Under the pieces are notes generated by a model. The model was not told the DNA's origin. It saw only the letters and a program-made list of their open reading frames with translations, and made no database searches. Below are positions 1 through 12,113 of a stretch of 64,000 nt of DNA, in pieces. This DNA comes from Torymus aiolomorphi (lineage: Eukaryota; Arthropoda; Insecta; Hymenoptera; Torymidae): positions 25,607,862-25,671,861 of the forward strand of contig CM070874.1 in NCBI GenBank assembly GCA_036365515.1, in the 5' to 3' direction. Each line of letters starts with the position of its first letter. Within the stretch, counting starts at the first letter, position 1. Position numbers and translations under genes: made by a program.

Positions 1-1098
1 GAGTTAATTCAACTCTTTAAACAAGGTAATCTCAACCTCCGAAAATGGACCTCAAATAATGCTGAAGTTCTTTCTTATTTACCCTCGAATATGTTAGCTT
101 CAGATTCCATTTCATTATTTGCCTCAGAAACATCTGTACCAATTTTAGGCATAGATTGGCAACCTAATACAGACTATTTTAGTTTTCACATTGAGGATAC
201 CTCTCTTGAACTGCCATTTACCAAACGTGCAGTTCTGTCCAGAATTGCACGCATTTTTGATCCTATGGGATGGTTAGCTCCTGTTGTGATAACTGCAAAA
301 ATTATTATGCAGGCATTGTGGATTCTTAAGATAGGATGGGATGAAGATCTTCCTTGCGAGATTTCTAATCGCTGGAAAAACTGGTTGCTAGACCTTCCTT
401 TTATTTCTGAGATTAAAATCCCTCGATGGAGTGGATACACTCAAAATCGTGAACTTATTGAAGTTCATGGGTTTGCGGATGCATCCAAATTCGCATATGG
501 TGCGGTAATCTATCTGCGCCTAAAGCAAAACAAAAGAGTTCTAGTCACACTTCAAGTGGCCAAAACGCGAGTAGCGCCACTTAAAACTCTAAGTATCCCT
601 CGCTTAGAACTTTGCGCCGCGTTGCTACTTGCAAGATTGAGCCATACGTTCATCGAGTCTTTCCCATCAAAGATTGATAGTCTTCATCTATGGTCAGACT
701 CAGCGGATGTACTTTTCTGGCTAAAAGACCATCCCTCTAGATGGGGAGTCTTTGTCGCTAATAGGTGTTCAGAGATTCACACCCTGCTACCTGACGCATA
801 TTGGCATCACGGGCGTTCAGCCGCTAACCCCGCCGATGTTATATCACGAGGCATTGAGCCATCAAAGTTAGCTTCGCATCGCTTATGGTGGCAAGGCCCC
901 CTTTGGCTTTCTGATAGTGTCAAACCATGGTCGAGGACTCATGAAGAGCTTAACTTTACAGTAAATAATCTTAATCTTCATCCTAGTCACGCTCTAGTCG
1001 CTAGTAAGGGCACGCCAAATTCTGTCGAGAATACTCCAGAAATTTGGGACCTTATTAACAAATCTTCTTCGTTATCGGCTGGCCTCATACTGCTTTAG
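1..1098 (+). pseudogene. BEL/Pao retrotransposon pol fragment: end of RT plus RNase H
   Basis: The frame is open from the first base, so the gene starts outside the window. The translation shows the RT/RNase H linker typical of Pao elements (AVLSRIARIFDPMGWLAP), then an RNase H with its acidic residues in FADAS, RLELCAAL, LWSDSAD and NPADVISRG. It would degrade the RNA strand during reverse transcription. The frame ends at 1096 and the following 150 bp no longer read through to the integrase frame, so the polyprotein is broken by a frameshift. Family assignment is from motifs; the upstream gag, protease and RT palm are not visible here. Confidence 0.88.
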
Positions 1099-1249
1099 AT
1101 TTGTTTACCGAATCTGCGCTAAAACTGAGCGAGACGCAACTGCGAGTTCAGTTGTTGGGTTTTGTACTGTTCTTCAATCCCTACTATGCCATCACACTAC
1201 GTATTCTAAGGAGATTAGTGCTAGTGAGATTGAGAACACCAAACTTTGT

Positions 1250-2581
1250 TTGATTCACTTAATTCAGACAGCTTACTTTAAGTCTGAATTTCAGCAACTA
1301 ACTAGAGCAGGAAAACTTTCGTCTAAAAGCACACTCTTATCGCTAAACCCCATGATACAAAATCATTTGATCAGGGTGGGCGGTCCTCTAGCTCACTCTC
1401 TTCTCGAGGAAGATGCCAAGCATCCTCTCATCCTTCCTGCTGATTGTCATTTTACGACCTTATTAATAAGAGATGCTCATCATCGCACTCTTCATGGTGG
1501 CGTGCAGCTAACACTCGTTACTCTCAGACGTCAGTACTGGATAGTGAAAGGTCGATCCGCTGTAAAGAAAGTCATCAGAATTTGCATTACTTGCTCACGT
1601 CACGCCGCTCGCGTGCCCACTCAATTAATGGGTGAATTGCCAAAGGCTCGAGTACGCCCTTCCCCGCCTTTCGAGGGCTCTGGTGTCGATTACGCCGGCT
1701 CCATTCAGCTTCGTCTCACTAAGACTAGGAGAAAGGGAACCATGAAAGGTTATATTGCGATTTTTGTCTGCATGGCTACACGAGCTGTACACATCGAGGT
1801 AGTTGAGGACTACACTAGTGAAGCATTCATCGCTGCTTTCCACCGATTCACCGCTCGTAGAGGTCATTGCAAAAACCTATACTCTGACCAAGGTACGAAC
1901 TTCGTAGGTGCAGATGCTCTGTTAAAACAGATGGTTAGCTCTTCTGCTTCTTACTCAACTCAAATTGTAAATTCTCTTGCCAAGGAAGGCACGTCTTTGA
2001 TTTTCAACCCTCCAAGTGCACCCCATTTTGGAGGTATTTGCGAAGCAGCAGTTAAGTCAGCGAAACATCATCTGCGTCGAGTCATTGGAGAGCAAGTTCT
2101 CACATTTTCTGAACTCGCCACACTCATGTGCCGGGTCGGGGCCTGCCTCAACTCGAGAACTTTAACTGCTCTCACCGACGATCCAACTGACCTTGATTTC
2201 CTATCACCTTCGCATTTTCTTATACAACGCTCATCATTTTTAGTTCCGGAAGAAGATGTCAAGGAAGTCAACATCACACCTGGAAAGCGTTGGCTCCTAA
2301 TTAGCCAGCTGGCCCAACACTTCTGGCATCGATGGTCGAAGGAATATCTCACTTCTCTTCAGGTCTGTCAAAAGTGGAGGCAACAGCAGGTTCCTATAGC
2401 GGTGGGCGATCTCGTGCTCATAAGAAATGAGCTCACTCCGCCAGCCAAGTGGCCGCTGGCCCGTGTCATCGCCATCCATCCCGGGAAGGATGGTATCTCC
2501 CGCGTGGTGGATCTTCGCACCGCTAACACAACTCTTCGTCGCCCCATCACCAAGGTCGTTCTCCTCCAGCCTTCCACCTGA
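1250..2581 (+). CDS. BEL/Pao integrase with C-terminal DUF5641-like domain (part of broken pol)
   Basis: The frame encodes an HHCC zinc-binding domain (about residues 76-117, ending CITCSRH), a DDE catalytic core and a C-terminal domain. The catalytic triad is visible as D147 (GVDYAG), D213 (YSDQGTNF) and E265 (HFGGICEA). The tail (HFWHRW to VVDLRTAN) matches the domain that follows integrase in BEL/Pao elements. The domain is intact, but it has no start codon of its own: it is the 3' part of a polyprotein whose upstream frame breaks near 1098. The LTR follows within 35 bp. Confidence 0.88.
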   Translation: MIHLIQTAYFKSEFQQLTRAGKLSSKSTLLSLNPMIQNHLIRVGGPLAHSLLEEDAKHPLILPADCHFTTLLIRDAHHRTLHGGVQLTLVTLRRQYWIVKGRSAVKKVIRICITCSRHAARVPTQLMGELPKARVRPSPPFEGSGVDYAGSIQLRLTKTRRKGTMKGYIAIFVCMATRAVHIEVVEDYTSEAFIAAFHRFTARRGHCKNLYSDQGTNFVGADALLKQMVSSSASYSTQIVNSLAKEGTSLIFNPPSAPHFGGICEAAVKSAKHHLRRVIGEQVLTFSELATLMCRVGACLNSRTLTALTDDPTDLDFLSPSHFLIQRSSFLVPEEDVKEVNITPGKRWLLISQLAQHFWHRWSKEYLTSLQVCQKWRQQQVPIAVGDLVLIRNELTPPAKWPLARVIAIHPGKDGISRVVDLRTANTTLRRPITKVVLLQPST

Positions 2582-2615
2582 GGTCCGTTTGCCAGTCTGG
2601 CGAAGGTGGGCGGAA

Positions 2616-2940
2616 TGTTGGCGATCCAACGCCTCAAACAGAGGAGACGCTGATGTCATCACGCCTTATAAGGCAATATACGGCTCGAGCAAGAGCGCAG
2701 CCAATCAGCGCTCTCCACGCGGTCCTCTCTCACCGCCTCTCCTTCAACAAAGACACGCCGACGGCACTTCGTAGCGCCGGCCGGCTCCTCAGTTCATCAC
2801 GCGACGGCGGAGAGAGAGCAGCAGCACACTTGTACGCCACGAGGCACGACGGCACACCGAATAAAACCAACTTATCTCCACACGAAACGCCTTCAATTAT
2901 TGAACCTCTCCAGTCCACGATCCACCCACATTCACAACAC
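2616..2940 (+). repeat. 3' LTR of the BEL/Pao element (end uncertain)
   Basis: A purine-rich tract (GGTGGGCGGAA, 2605-2615) leads directly into TGTTGGCG at 2616, as in BEL LTRs. The segment holds a GC-rich promoter-like part, a TATA-like CTTATAAGG near 2665 and a polyadenylation signal AATAAA at 2860-2865. The right end is placed at about 2940 only because the composition changes there; the 5' LTR needed to fix it lies outside the window. Confidence 0.6.
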
Positions 2941-3609
2941 AAAACACCACTGTTTCCAATTCTCACCACGTGGAGGTTGCGTTTTGAAGAATCATCTTGT
3001 ACATTTTTTTATGTTTTTGTAAATTTTTACATTTTTTTGTACTTTTCAGAACAAACCAAAGAAAGAAGATTTTCAGAATATTTTAGGGTTTTTTCAAGAG
3101 TGGCTGAGTAAAAATGATGGTTTATATAATTTGGTATAATAGAATACTCCGTAATGTTTTACATGAAAAGGATCAACTTTATAAAAAAATTTTATGTATG
3201 TATATTTATATACGTATAAATTTTTGTAAAATTTTTTGAGACGTTTTTGAATTTTTGGATTTTGCAATTTTTTGAAAAATCCAAAAATGTGTCAGAACAT
3301 TTTGTGAAAATTCACACGTATTTTTTGGTTAATTCTAAGCACTTTTTGTTCTATAAAATTTTTTCTTAGAGTTGAGCCCTTGCCAGCAAAAAAAATAACG
3401 AAATTTTTTATTATACAACATTATAGAAGCCGCCATTTTGAATCGGCCATCGTAGCTTTTGAAAAATACTCAACGGGATTTTAAAGCTTAGATAAACATT
3501 CCAAGATTTTCATAGTTTTTAGCCAACCTAAAGTATGGCAACCTTAAAAGAAATCTTGATTTTATTGAAAAAAATGACGCAAAAATAACATTTTTACTTT
3601 TAATTCTAA
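2941..3609. other. AT-rich non-coding stretch
   Basis: I see no gene here. The sequence is poly-T rich with runs of low complexity and joins the BEL LTR to the AT-rich repeat that starts near 3610. Confidence 0.6.
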
Positions 3610-5326
3610 AAAAACCGCTGCCAATTCATCGGCACGTAGCTTCCTCAAACTTAATTTATTGATCCCTTTAATTAATTTTTACTTCTAATATTTAAAATTT
3701 AATACTTTATCTTGTACGGTTAGACTAACTAGGAGAGGGTCATGGGTCCGGATTCAGCTTAAACTGTGCGTTATATCTTTTTTCGTAATGAACCGATTTT
3801 TTTGGGCAACGAACTTGATCTGAAGATATATAAAAGCTGTATCTGTGCCAAATTTCAGGACTATTGGGTAATTTTTGCTCTTGTTATCGTGCGACAACGA
3901 AAACGCAAATTTTTTCTAAAATAATTTTTTTCTAAAAAACAAATGAAGATCTCCTGAAATTTTAATCAAATATAGTCTTCTATAAATTTAATAAGTGGTT
4001 AAAATTTTAAGTCGATAAATCAAGTATTTTTTGAGAAAACGCGATTCGAAAATTTTTAAAAAAAATTTTTTACCTCAAATATCTTTTTTCGTAATGGACC
4101 AATTTTTTTGGGCAACGAACTCAATCTGAAGATATATAAAAGCTACATGTGTTATATTGAATGCGTTATGAGGAAAGGCTGTTATAATGTGAGGGAATGT
4201 ATTTTAAAAAATTTGATAGACAGATTTTTTTTTCATTTTTCAATTTTTCAAGTTTTACATTTTTGTTAATAATAAAAAACCGTGATAACTAAAAAATTTT
4301 TCTTTTTAGAAAATATAAATATTTTAATTCTCTTTCAAATGCTACCCATCCCATTCAGATACACAAAGCCATCCTCAAGAAATACATTTTAAAAATGTCT
4401 AGAAAAATTTTAACCTCAAATATCTCTGAAATTTATGAACCAATCATTTTTCCAAAAGAACTCATCCGTGAACTATCAATAATATAGCTCTGCAATGAAT
4501 TTTGAAGCGAATAAGACAATTTTACTCTTGTAATAGTTGAACATACAAAACTCATTTTTTTCATTTTTCAATTTTTACATTTTTGTTAATAAAAAAAGCA
4601 CCGTGATAGCTAGAGAATTAATTTTTTTTAGGAAATATAGGTAATTTAATTCTCTTTCGAATGCCGCACACCCCATTTAGATATATAGAGCCGTTCTCGA
4701 GAAATTACGATTTAAAAAAAAATTGAAAAAAATTTTAACCTCAATTATCTCCGAAATTTATGGATCAATCCTTTTGCCCAAAGAACTCAGTCGATTGGTA
4801 TACAAAATCTACCCCTGTAAAGAATTTCAAAGTGATTAAGCCAATTTTACTGTAGTTATTGAACGACAAAAAAAATCACATTTTTTTTTATAAATTATTT
4901 TTTTTCTCAAAAAATAATGAATAAAAAAACCTAAAAATTTAGTAAGTTATAGTACTTAATATCCTTTATAACCAAAAAAATATTCATGTTAATATCTTTT
5001 TTTAATTTTGAAATGTAACCTATTTACAAAAAATTACGTTTTCATCAATAACTTATGACGAAATATAGCTACCGACTTTTTTTTTTTTGAAATTGTAGAT
5101 AATTTTATCCTACATACAGAGAATTCATGGTATATAAACAATATTTTGTTCTAAATATTAAAAGAATCAAAAATAACAATTTTGAAAATTAAAAAATAGC
5201 TATAAAAAAAAAATTAAATTTTACAAAAATAGAATATTGACCCCAATTGTGGAAGCAAAATCTAAAAAAATTATCACTCTCCCGTTAAAATCGGTCGAGT
5301 AGATTATGAAATATCAGCGCATACGG

Positions 5327-5362
<36 letters not shown>

Positions 5363-5490
5363 CCACACGGACATTTTCTAAAAATAGTGTATTTCGATTC
5401 CAAATTTGCTAAATAACATTTTCTAACACATTATCTCATAAACTTTTTTTTTTACTATCACAAAGCTTCCTCTAGGAGGAAGCAATATTG
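3610..5490 (+). repeat. AT-rich dispersed repeat family, copy 1
   Basis: The left end carries CCGCTGCCAATTC at 3615, shared with copy 3 at 52453. The right end is the hairpin GCTTCCTC-TAG-GAGGAAGC at 5465-5483, shared with copies at 23273 and 55105. Inside are degenerate tandem units of about 305-340 bp, recognised by ATATCT...ATGGACCAAT...GCCCAAAGAACTC (near 3770, 4075, 4414, 4738) and by CTTTCGAATGC. A (CA)n run at about 5330-5361 lies near the right end in this copy, as in the others. No protein-coding capacity is seen. Confidence 0.7.
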
Positions 5491-5737
5491 TTTACTTTTC
5501 ACTGAATTTTGTTTTAAATTGTAATTTTTTTGAAAATTCCAAAAACTTCAAAGCATAAATAAATATTGCTTGAGAAGGCTAAGGGCCAATGAATTGTTAA
5601 CGGTTTTTTTCTTTATTATTCTTCTTCATTATAGTATGAACGGGAATTACGACAAAATGAGTTGAGGCTTACGTTTTGCGGTTACGCTGTTCGCATTTTT
5701 TGTTACCACAATTATTTCAATATATCTTGAAACAAGT

Positions 5738-6798
5738 ATGTTTCTTTATTTTAAGGCAATCTTCAAGAAATTGAAACCTCAATATAATGAAATAAAGGAT
5801 AATAACGAAGCCAAACATTTTGTAAATAAGATTCTGGCTCTGGCATTTTTTCCACCAGAATTTATTGTGAATCAATATCGCGAATTGAAAGAAAGGGCAA
5901 GTAACACAATTAAATCATTACTGCGAACGTTCTTCCGATACTGTGAACAGTATTGGCTTCAAACTGTAACACCTGTTGGATTTAGTGTATACGGTTTGTC
6001 AAGGTGAACAAACAATATCTCTCAGTCCTTTAACAGCGAACTTGTTTATTTCTTTGGCTCAAGACCTTAAGCTGCAGATTTCATTCGTACGTTTTATGTC
6101 TTTTAAGCTATTAATTAAAACGTATTTAATGATTATTTTTTTCTGACTTAATATATGAATTATATAGGGAATTTAATGAGATTCATTAAAATTTAATAAT
6201 ATTCTAATGTTCCATCGAAATGACAACGATTTTACGTTGCTGAACTTTAACCTATCATAACTTACGATCGAGTCAATATTTTTTTATTCTTGAAAATCAA
6301 GAAATATTATTTTAGCCAAAAGCCCGCTCTGTCCAGTTTGATTTTTAGGTTGAAGACATATAAATAAAGCATTTTTCATAATTTCGTTAAAATACAATAA
6401 TAATTTCTGCGAAATCTACGGCTCTGAGTCTCTCCTAGTAAATTAAGACATTAAGAATTTAATAAAAAATTTACCTTATACTATAACGAATGAAGTTTTG
6501 ACTGAAATTTTCATTCATTACTGATATCGATGTTATTGTCAAATTTTTATTGGCGAAATTTGAATTAAAAATAATTAAAAATAATTCTTTAGCTCGGATC
6601 TTGCTTAAGAAAGAAGATGCCAACTACACGGCTGCTGAATTTGTAGAGAGTGTGGCCCGGTTAAAGGGTTATGTAAGCTCACAAATTTAAGCAGTAAGAG
6701 AAATTGAAACTGACGAATTACAAGAAACACCTCCTACTACTGCTCTAGGTAGATATAATTCATTTCGTCGTAATAATAAAGTCACCCCTTTGGTATAA
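5738..6798 (+). pseudogene. MULE/FLYWCH-type transposase-derived gene relic, two blocks
   Basis: The first block (5738-6007) encodes about 89 residues resembling the end of the transposase-like domain of insect MULE/FLYWCH proteins (FPPEFIVNQYRELKERA, then YWLQTVTPVGFSVYGLSR). The similarity continues past a frame break at 6007. A second block (about 6593-6798) follows an AG acceptor-like site and reads ARILLKKEDANYTAAEF onward, resembling the C-terminal region of the same proteins. The 530 bp between them are AT-rich and could be an intron. No zinc finger exon is visible. Assignment comes from remembered family features, so it is moderate. Confidence 0.5.
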
Positions 6799-7029
6799 TT
6801 TTTCGGCACTTGTGGTATAAAATACTGTTCTCTTCGCTCGTGCAAAATGAGCTCAATAATCCACTTCCCCACCTGTGTCGAAATCTACTATTATACAACT
6901 CTAAAATCAAAATGAGAACATCGATATAATTTTTCGGCGTTCGTGTTATAAAATACTATTTGAAATGTACTTGTTACGTGACAACTGATAAAGGTTGTCA
7001 CGCGACTTGTTTAATGTTTTAAATATTTC

Positions 7030-7377
7030 GGTTGATCCCCTAAGGGTATCAATTCACCCTTACCTGGCAGGAACCTGGCCGCTATCCTGGTCACTCTTAC
7101 ACGCCCATACGAGTAAGAGTGCGGCAGATCTGCTCTCTTATGATTATTAATTTCGGTATCTTTTTATATACGGGAGGTGGGGAGAAAGCAAATATACTAC
7201 CTTCAAATTCAAAGCGTAATTTATTTCTACAGTCTTATTCAATACAAATCTAAGCGTATCTAGTTTGCAGGAGCGTCGCGCTCGCCCGTCGGCTCTCACA
7301 CGTTATGGGGTGGGGAGACACACATGTGTATATACGTGTGTCTCGCGCTGTACAATATAATATGTATATTCTCAACA
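7030..7377 (-). repeat. possible 3' LTR of the env-bearing gypsy provirus
   Basis: Read on the minus strand, the segment begins TGTTGAG just after the last env frame and its short 3' spacer. It contains an AATAAA-type signal (complement near 7220), as an R region would. The distal end (GATCAACC near 7030) only partly mirrors the start. There is no second LTR in the window to compare with, because the provirus is truncated at its 5' side, so this is tentative. Confidence 0.3.
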
Positions 7378-7584
7378 GGACCATCACCTAAGCGTTAGTT
7401 ATTTTCTCATTAGTATTTTATGAAGATTCATTAATATTATAGGGTTTTGGTTCAGAGTCGATAGATGTACATGATTGTAAAAGTTCATCGAATGAGGGTA
7501 AAGGTTTTAGTTCGGGGAGGCGAAGAGTGGTAAATGGGCTGAATTGATACTTGTGGGATGAGTCAAAAGACACAGTTTTAGGCT

Positions 7585-9027
7585 TTAATTCAGTTTGCGT
7601 GGCGATGGTAGCAGTTTTGGTGTCGAAGTGTTACTTTTGTCTAATGTATATAGTACTATGTATGTATGGAGCGAGTCGGACGACGTGGCTGAGTGTATGG
7701 TGTATTTGATATGAATAATGAAGATAATGTATGAGGTAGCGAGTAGTAGAAGAATAATACTGAGTGTGTAAAGTACAATTCGAATGGTTGTGATGCTGCT
7801 TTGTATGCTCTCCAGTAGTGTTGTGGTTGGCACTCTTAGTTGTATATTAGATTTGAAGTGGGCTCCGATAGTATTTGGTTCCGTATCATATGGTAATATC
7901 ATATCCGGAGTGATGATCTCACAGGTTGGGTCCATTTGGAGGATTCCAAATTCGTGGAGCGATAGTTTTGATGGTGGTTGTTGTTTGCATCTTACTTCGA
8001 TCTTCTCGATATGTGGCGCGGAGAATAGCCATTCGTTGGTTACTTGAAGGTGTATCCACTGTGTCTGCGTTTGTATCTTGTCCCGGATGTTGCAGAGATC
8101 CCAATTGATTATTGTTGGGTTTTGTAATATTTGAGACTCACATGTGGCTGTAGTATGGAGTGGTATCGGTTGGTTGCAGTAAATAGTTTGGTCTTGTTGA
8201 AGACACTTTTCTATTGTCTTTAGTAAAATATGTTGGGTTTCGTTTCGTTTTTGGGCTATGAAATGGTTTATAGTCTCAATGGTTGCTGATACTTTATTTC
8301 CTTGAGGTGCAAGTAGTGGATGTATGCGATAAAGTTGAAATTCGGCGGCGGAGTATAGAAAAATTTTGATTTTGAAGGTTATTATACCCTTGCTTTTGAA
8401 GATATCTATGTCGGCAACCTTTTTGAGGTCTAATGAGTGCATGTTTATATCTGGAAGTTTTGCGTTCGGTTTCTGTTCGTTTATTAATTTCTTCAGATTT
8501 GTTAAGAAGTTGGAGGGTATTAGTTGGGGTCTAATTCTCTTATCTAAGAATGATTATATATCTTCGACTATTGCTGCGCATGCTTCAGTTTGTGCATCGA
8601 TAGAAGCTTCTATGAGGTTCCATTGTATGTGCACACTGGAGCTAGGTGTGTCGACTGCGTATTTCCGTACTTCTTGAATAATCTTCAATTTTTTGCTCAA
8701 TCCATTATCAATATTATAAACTTCTCTATTGTGTTGGTGCAGCGGAATAGGTTCCGTAAGGTTGAAGATTTGTTGTAGTATTCTGATGACTGATGTATAT
8801 TTTCTTTTAAGTATGGTCGTCTTGGTTTCGCATTGTATATCATCGTATGTGATGTGTGTGTCTATAATGATGTCCTCAAGATTGATTTCGGTAATAACGG
8901 TGTAGTGATTTGTTTGTAATGACAAGTTACCTATGTATTCGAAGTATAGGCCGGGTTTGGGGTAGTACGTGATTTGTGACTGAGCCATAACAGCTGTTAC
9001 GTGAAACAGGAAGAGTAGAGCGATCAT
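7585..9027 (-). pseudogene. second env-like gene (baculovirus F-like envelope family), broken
   Basis: Two minus-strand frames follow each other. The first (9027-8554) starts with a hydrophobic signal peptide ending near TAVMAQS and continues as an envelope-type ectodomain. The second (8442-7585) has the cysteine-bearing distal ectodomain, a strong membrane segment near residues 220-245 (isoleucine/leucine-rich) and a short tail. A stop and frame change in the 110 bp between them break the gene. It lies downstream of a separate env C-terminus at 9788-9207, so the locus holds two env-like genes. Assignment to the gypsy/errantivirus env family is by architecture and remembered motifs. It is an old endogenous copy, not functional as read. 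Confidence 0.6.
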
Positions 9028-9142
9028 GTCTTCCTGTTGGCAAAAAAAAATGAGAATTGCCTAAGAATTATTACCGTGATTTATATGTACTTAGGTATTA
9101 CTTATAATTCATAAATCTTTAAAGTATTTATGCACCACACCC

Positions 9143-9173
<31 letters not shown>

Positions 9174-9206
9174 AGTTATCGTTTTCTTCTGAGTGGTGTC
9201 TGGAGC

Positions 9207-10084
9207 TTATTCGATTCCGTCGATGTCTCTTAGGCCGGAGAAGGTGCGAAGTGCATGAGGTGAATGTTCGGTTACGTTTATTGGTCGCAAGGCGTCAAAT
9301 TGGTAACTATTGGAACGAGTTGCAGCCTTTGGTTCCTCTTTCTTTGTCCATGGTATGCATTTGTAATGTTTTACACAGTTAACTATTATAAATACTATTA
9401 TAATAGTTCCAATTATGTAGGATCCAATAGTACTGTATAGTAAGTGCGATCGTAATGTTACTTCTGATTGGTTTACAAGGAATGCTTCGTATTGATCTTG
9501 TATTGAATCTAGAGTAAGATCAGTTTTGAGGTTTTCGGGGTTTGGTTTTCCTAGGATTCTAGGCATAATCAGGGTTTTGTTTAAACTCTGATATTTTATA
9601 AAGAATTGTTTGTCTACGCTTGTTACATTAAGTTTAATTTGTGGTATGTACATGAATTCGCTAGAATAGCCTATTGTTTTCATTCCGACCATTGTTGTGT
9701 GTTCGTGCCTGGCGAAACATCTGGGTTTCAATTGTACGATACCTATTCTGGAGATTGTTGTTAAGTTGTGTTGTTCTCCAGGGAACAAAACTTGTAAGGT
9801 GCTTGGATCGTGTACTGAGAATAACCATCCATCTAAGGAGTCCAGATGGATCCAGTAAGGTTTAAAATTCGTAATAGTTTTACTTTACATTTTTTTTATG
9901 TTATGCTCACTTGGTTGATTTAATAGGAGATACTCGCAGGCTGTACTATCGTCGGTTTCATGAATGGGTTGATTGTGTGTGCAAATTCTGTAGTGGAAGG
10001 TGTGTTTGCACTGATTCAAATTATTTTGTGTGAGGAAACTGTATGAGCGTTTATCGTGGCTAAGAGATATGTATAGTGCTTGTA
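9207..10084 (-). pseudogene. C-terminal part of the first env gene (split by a 4.6 kb insertion)
   Basis: The open part (9788-9207) carries an ectodomain end, a membrane segment (SYIIGTIIIVFIIVNC) and a short cytoplasmic tail. Residual coding similarity continues up to the insertion border at 10084. The N-terminal part of the same env lies beyond the inserted element at 14683-15702. A poly-T run (9150-9172) follows the gene. The frame is interrupted more than once. Confidence 0.6.
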
Positions 10085-11264
10085 GTCCAGTCGGATTAGA
10101 TTTTTTTCAAAAACAACCGTTAAGAGGCAATATTTTTTTTGCAAGTGCTTCGAAAAAGTGTCAGGATATTGGGAAAAATGTTTGCGGTAAGTTTCAGGTG
10201 GTGGAACATTGTTTAAATAATTAGTAACTGTGCGAAAATCCATTTTTTGCTTGTAACTTTCGAACCGTTGTTGGCATTGAGAAACTAAAAGTACCGTTTT
10301 TTAGGTATTGAAAAAACCTATAAAATAAGCTATTGAAAGTTAAAATTCAATTATTAACTTTTTTGTAAAACGCGAAAAACCGCTATTTTCACCCATTTTC
10401 GAAATTTTATATAAATAAACAATTTTTGCTGCTATGAAACTATATTATAGATTTTTTTGAAGGTTTTTGTCTGCTTTATAACTGGTTAAAATTTGAAGTT
10501 GAAATATTTATTAGTTTTTGTAAAAAAGCATTAGTTATGTAAAAAGGTGTCTCAGTAAATTGTAAATAAAAATAGTTACACTGGATGAAAAGATTTCGTA
10601 GAGGTTTCATTTTCTTCATTAAGACTTGTACTATAACGAGCAATAAAAAAAGTTTATTTTTCGAGTGTAAATTTAAAAAAATCGGGCTTGAAAATTAACA
10701 TAAAAAAAATGAATTAATTTTTAATTTTTACTGGGAAATCTTTACCAAATCGAATTCATACATCCATTACTTGATAACTGCGATCTTCCTGCGAATTTTA
10801 AGCCGTCGCTGGTTGTTCTACGATGCTCTGGAGCTGAGATAACTTTTTTTTTTTTCAAAAAATTATTCTGGCTTTGTTTATTAATATTAAGAGTTCAAAT
10901 TTACAGATTACCTAGAGCAAGATTTAAACTATCGTATCCGACATTTAAATACTAATTAATGTCAATAATTATTATAACAAACAGTAGTGTTTTATAATAT
11001 AAGGAGCGGCGCGCAAGAGAGAAAGAGTGTGGGGGGTAGCGCGACTGAAACTGACCATGCGACTTATAATTCAAAAGGCGAGAAAATTTCACGATATCTC
11101 GGGAACTAAAAGCTCAATTTGAATGATTCTTTTTTTATTTTGGGGTAGCGTGAAAAAATAATAACATCTACTCTGATAGATTAAAAAAAAAAAATTATTT
11201 ATATTAAAAATTTAATAAATAAATTATTTTTACATTTTTAACACTGGAAATAGTGTTAATTTTG
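10085..11264 (+). repeat. left terminal inverted repeat
   Basis: The reverse complement matches 13498-14682 with few differences; one is an 11 bp indel near the outer end. It includes an outward-pointing 45-codon frame (start at 10243 on the minus strand) that is also present in the right arm. Near the inner end is CACTGGAAATAGTG (11242-11255), a hairpin also found in the satellite at 30986. Confidence 0.85.
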
Positions 11265-12113
11265 AATTTTTCGTATATTATTATGCATAATATTATTATT
11301 AGTTCGTTAAATAAATGTTTAGAATATTTCAAGTTTAAGTATTACACTCGTTATAAATCATGTGTACAGTGTGTGTATAAGCAGTGCACTTGTAGGCAAA
11401 TATAATCTATTTGAAATTAGTTATCTTTTCATGTTTTCTTATTCGTAAGTACGGTTTTATTATGGTGTATTTATTGCTCTTTGATGATTGTCTGGATATT
11501 TTTGACCTGAGTGTACAGCAGAGTCCCAAGCGTCTCCTTAATCGCTTGCCGAGCAGGTAGAAAGTATAGAAAAGGGACCGTTGTTTTCAAATCCAGACAA
11601 CTAGTAGGAGCTTTGTGCAGATTTTGAAACGACGCAGCAACTGCTCCAGCCGTGCTTTCTCTTGACAATTATATTCTAACAGTCTTTGAGAGAACACGTC
11701 GTGTAAAGTTTACAAGTAAGTAAACAGAGCAAGCAACCGTTGAAGTTTTGATATTTGGCAAATTTGTTCAAAGTGATTGTGCCACAGCATTTTATAAACA
11801 GTGAAAAATTGTGAAGAAAAGCAACCGCTGGATATTCGTGTGTCATTGGATTTTGACATTTGTTTTTAAGAAATTTTGCATAAGAGTCACTGCACATTTT
11901 TTATCGCATAATAAAGGTACGTTATTTTATGAAATAAATTTGAGATAATTATAGATATAATAGACTTTTATATTTCTGAAAACTGATTTTTTTTAATCGG
12001 GAAATTGTATGATTTATTAATTTACTTAATTTACCATATTATTTTGTGATATATAGTGTAATAAATATTGTTAATAATTTTTGTTTGATTTTTACAGTCC
12101 ACTGCGTTTAATA

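Noticed and set aside
3610..5490. Helitron identity for the AT-rich repeat because of the terminal hairpin
   Set aside because: No CTRR end follows the hairpin at the expected distance and no TC start is evident.
11471..11897. Minus-strand frames upstream of the Cys/His gene
   Set aside because: They oppose the gene, lack family resemblance, and the plus strand there looks like a 5' leader with a GTAAGT donor.
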